From assembly GCA_014384665.1 (NCBI GenBank), contig JACNFI010000068.1:1-5979 (forward strand): a stretch of DNA of 5,979 nt. Reading direction: 5' to 3'. The DNA comes from Candidatus Cloacimonadota bacterium (GTDB lineage: Bacteria; Cloacimonadota; Cloacimonadia; JGIOTU-2). This document shows, one piece after another, positions 5,205 to 5,979 of the stretch. The notes beneath the pieces are model-generated. The model did no database searches, had not been told where the DNA came from, and saw only the letters and a list, made by a program, of their open reading frames with translations. Position 1 is the stretch's first letter. Each line of letters starts with the position of its first letter. Both the position numbers and the translations under genes were made by a program.

Positions 5205-5260
5205 TTCCTTATAACCTTATATCCCTATATCCCTATATCCCTATTTCCCTATTTCCCTAC
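5205..5260. repeat. Octamer tandem array, unit ATCCCTAT
   Basis: Five well-preserved 8-bp units (ATCCCTAT three times, then TTCCCTAT and TTCCCTAC) occupy 5221-5260, preceded by two degenerate units from 5205. On the minus strand the unit reads ATAGGGAT. The array contains the TAG stop codon of the aminotransferase at 5257-5259 and forms the start of the region downstream of that gene. Confidence 0.9.
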
Positions 5261-5979
5261 TCTTTTGGATATTCCTTAATTGCTTTTGCCAGACGCGGGA
5301 CACCAATTTTTATTTGCTCTTCAGATGGATACGAAAAGTTTATCCTTATTGTATTGTGTCCAGAACCATCGCAATGGAAAGCAGAGCCAATCACATAGGC
5401 AACATTATATTTCAGAGCAATGTCAAAGAGCTTATCAGTATCAATATATTCTGGCACAGTTACCAGCAGGAATAATCCGCCTTGTGGGGTTGTCCAGCTG
5501 ACTCCTTCTGGCATATATTTTTCAAATGCATCTATTATAAGGTCTCGCTTTTTACTATACATTTTCTTGATTTTTTCAATATTTTTATCTAAATATCCCT
5601 TTTTCATAAACAGTCCCAAAACACGCTGTGAAAATGTTGGGGAGCATAAATCAGTAGATTGCTTTGCAACAACTAATTTATCAATAATATCAGGGTCAGC
5701 CACTACCCATCCAATACGGAATCCAGGAGCAAGGATTTTTGAGAATGTGCCAAAGAGTATTACCTTCTCTCTGTTATCCAAACTATAAATAGGAGGAACA
5801 GGTTCACCTTCAAACCGAAGTTCTCTATAAGGACTATCTTCAAGTATTAGTATATCAAATTCATTTGCAATTTCAATAATCTCTTTTCGTCTTTTCATAC
5901 TTATTGTTACGCCTGCGGGATTCTGGAAATCCGGTACAAGATAGATAAATTTTGCCTTCTTGTCTCTTGCGGATAATTC
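5257..5979 (-). CDS. PLP-dependent aminotransferase, C-terminal part (LysN/2-aminoadipate type)
   Basis: This is a fold-type I pyridoxal-phosphate aminotransferase, cytosolic, transferring an amino group between an amino acid and a 2-oxo acid. The frame runs open to the window edge, so its start is outside; 240 C-terminal residues are visible of perhaps 400. Counting from the first visible residue: QNPAG at 19-23 (the family's NPTG motif), EDSPYRELRF at 47-56 with the PLP-ring Asp48 and Tyr51, FGTFSKILAPGFRIGW at 76-91 with Schiff-base Lys81, and IRINFSYP at 211-218 with the carboxylate-binding Arg. These resemble the LysN, 2-aminoadipate and aromatic-type group also found as the C-terminal domain of MocR regulators. 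Whether an N-terminal DNA-binding domain exists cannot be seen, and substrate is undecided. The inner ATG at 5898 is not the start, because conserved NPAG lies before it. The TAG stop lies in the octamer array. Confidence 0.9.
   Translation of the reverse strand, partial: ELSARDKKAKFIYLVPDFQNPAGVTISMKRRKEIIEIANEFDILILEDSPYRELRFEGEPVPPIYSLDNREKVILFGTFSKILAPGFRIGWVVADPDIIDKLVVAKQSTDLCSPTFSQRVLGLFMKKGYLDKNIEKIKKMYSKKRDLIIDAFEKYMPEGVSWTTPQGGLFLLVTVPEYIDTDKLFDIALKYNVAYVIGSAFHCDGSGHNTIRINFSYPSEEQIKIGVPRLAKAIKEYPKE

Noticed and set aside
5420..5788. Plus-strand 122-codon open frame
   Set aside because: It is antisense to the aminotransferase, whose frame has all catalytic motifs; the plus-strand product has no family character.
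5257..5898. Aminotransferase starting at the ATG at 5898
   Set aside because: The frame continues upstream to the window edge and encodes the conserved YLVPDFQNPAGVT segment before this ATG, so the gene is longer and cut by the window.

Overview
The window is AT-rich (roughly two thirds A+T by eye). It carries five protein-coding genes, all on the minus strand, and a dense set of non-coding repeats between them. The repertoire (dihydropteroate synthase next to a membrane diadenylate cyclase, CoaE, an MFS carrier, a fold-type I aminotransferase) is bacterial chromosomal housekeeping. The combination of low GC, a long-form dihydropteroate synthase and many short-period intergenic repeats suits an uncultured, probably anaerobic bacterial lineage; I cannot name the phylum. 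I see no phage, conjugation, CRISPR, toxin-antitoxin or RNA genes.

In transcription order (right to left): the C-terminal part of a PLP-dependent aminotransferase (5979 to 5257, cut by the window edge); a 470-bp intergenic region holding an octamer array and a 232-bp palindromic MITE-like element; then folP (4785-3586), cdaA (3582-2836) and coaE (2789-2154), which look like one operon (gaps of 3 and 46 nt); a 136-bp gap filled by a second palindromic element; an MFS transporter gene (2017-767); and a 766-bp gene-free region with two heptamer arrays, a third palindromic element and a small C/G-rich hairpin repeat.

folP makes dihydropteroate for folate, cdaA makes the second messenger c-di-AMP at the membrane, and coaE performs the last step of coenzyme A synthesis. 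folP next to cdaA is a recurrent bacterial pairing; coaE is an added housekeeping gene. The MFS carrier and the aminotransferase have no clear functional link to them.

The most notable signal is the repeats. Several unrelated sequences are arranged in tandem units of 7 or 8 bp, next to or inside the ends of genes. The coaE start codon lies between two inverted octamer arrays, and one of them encodes part of an unusual N-terminal extension. A heptamer array supplies the last codons and stop of coaE, and an octamer array supplies the stop of the aminotransferase. Three different palindromic elements, none with coding capacity, occupy three intergenic regions. I see no new enzymatic or defence system.
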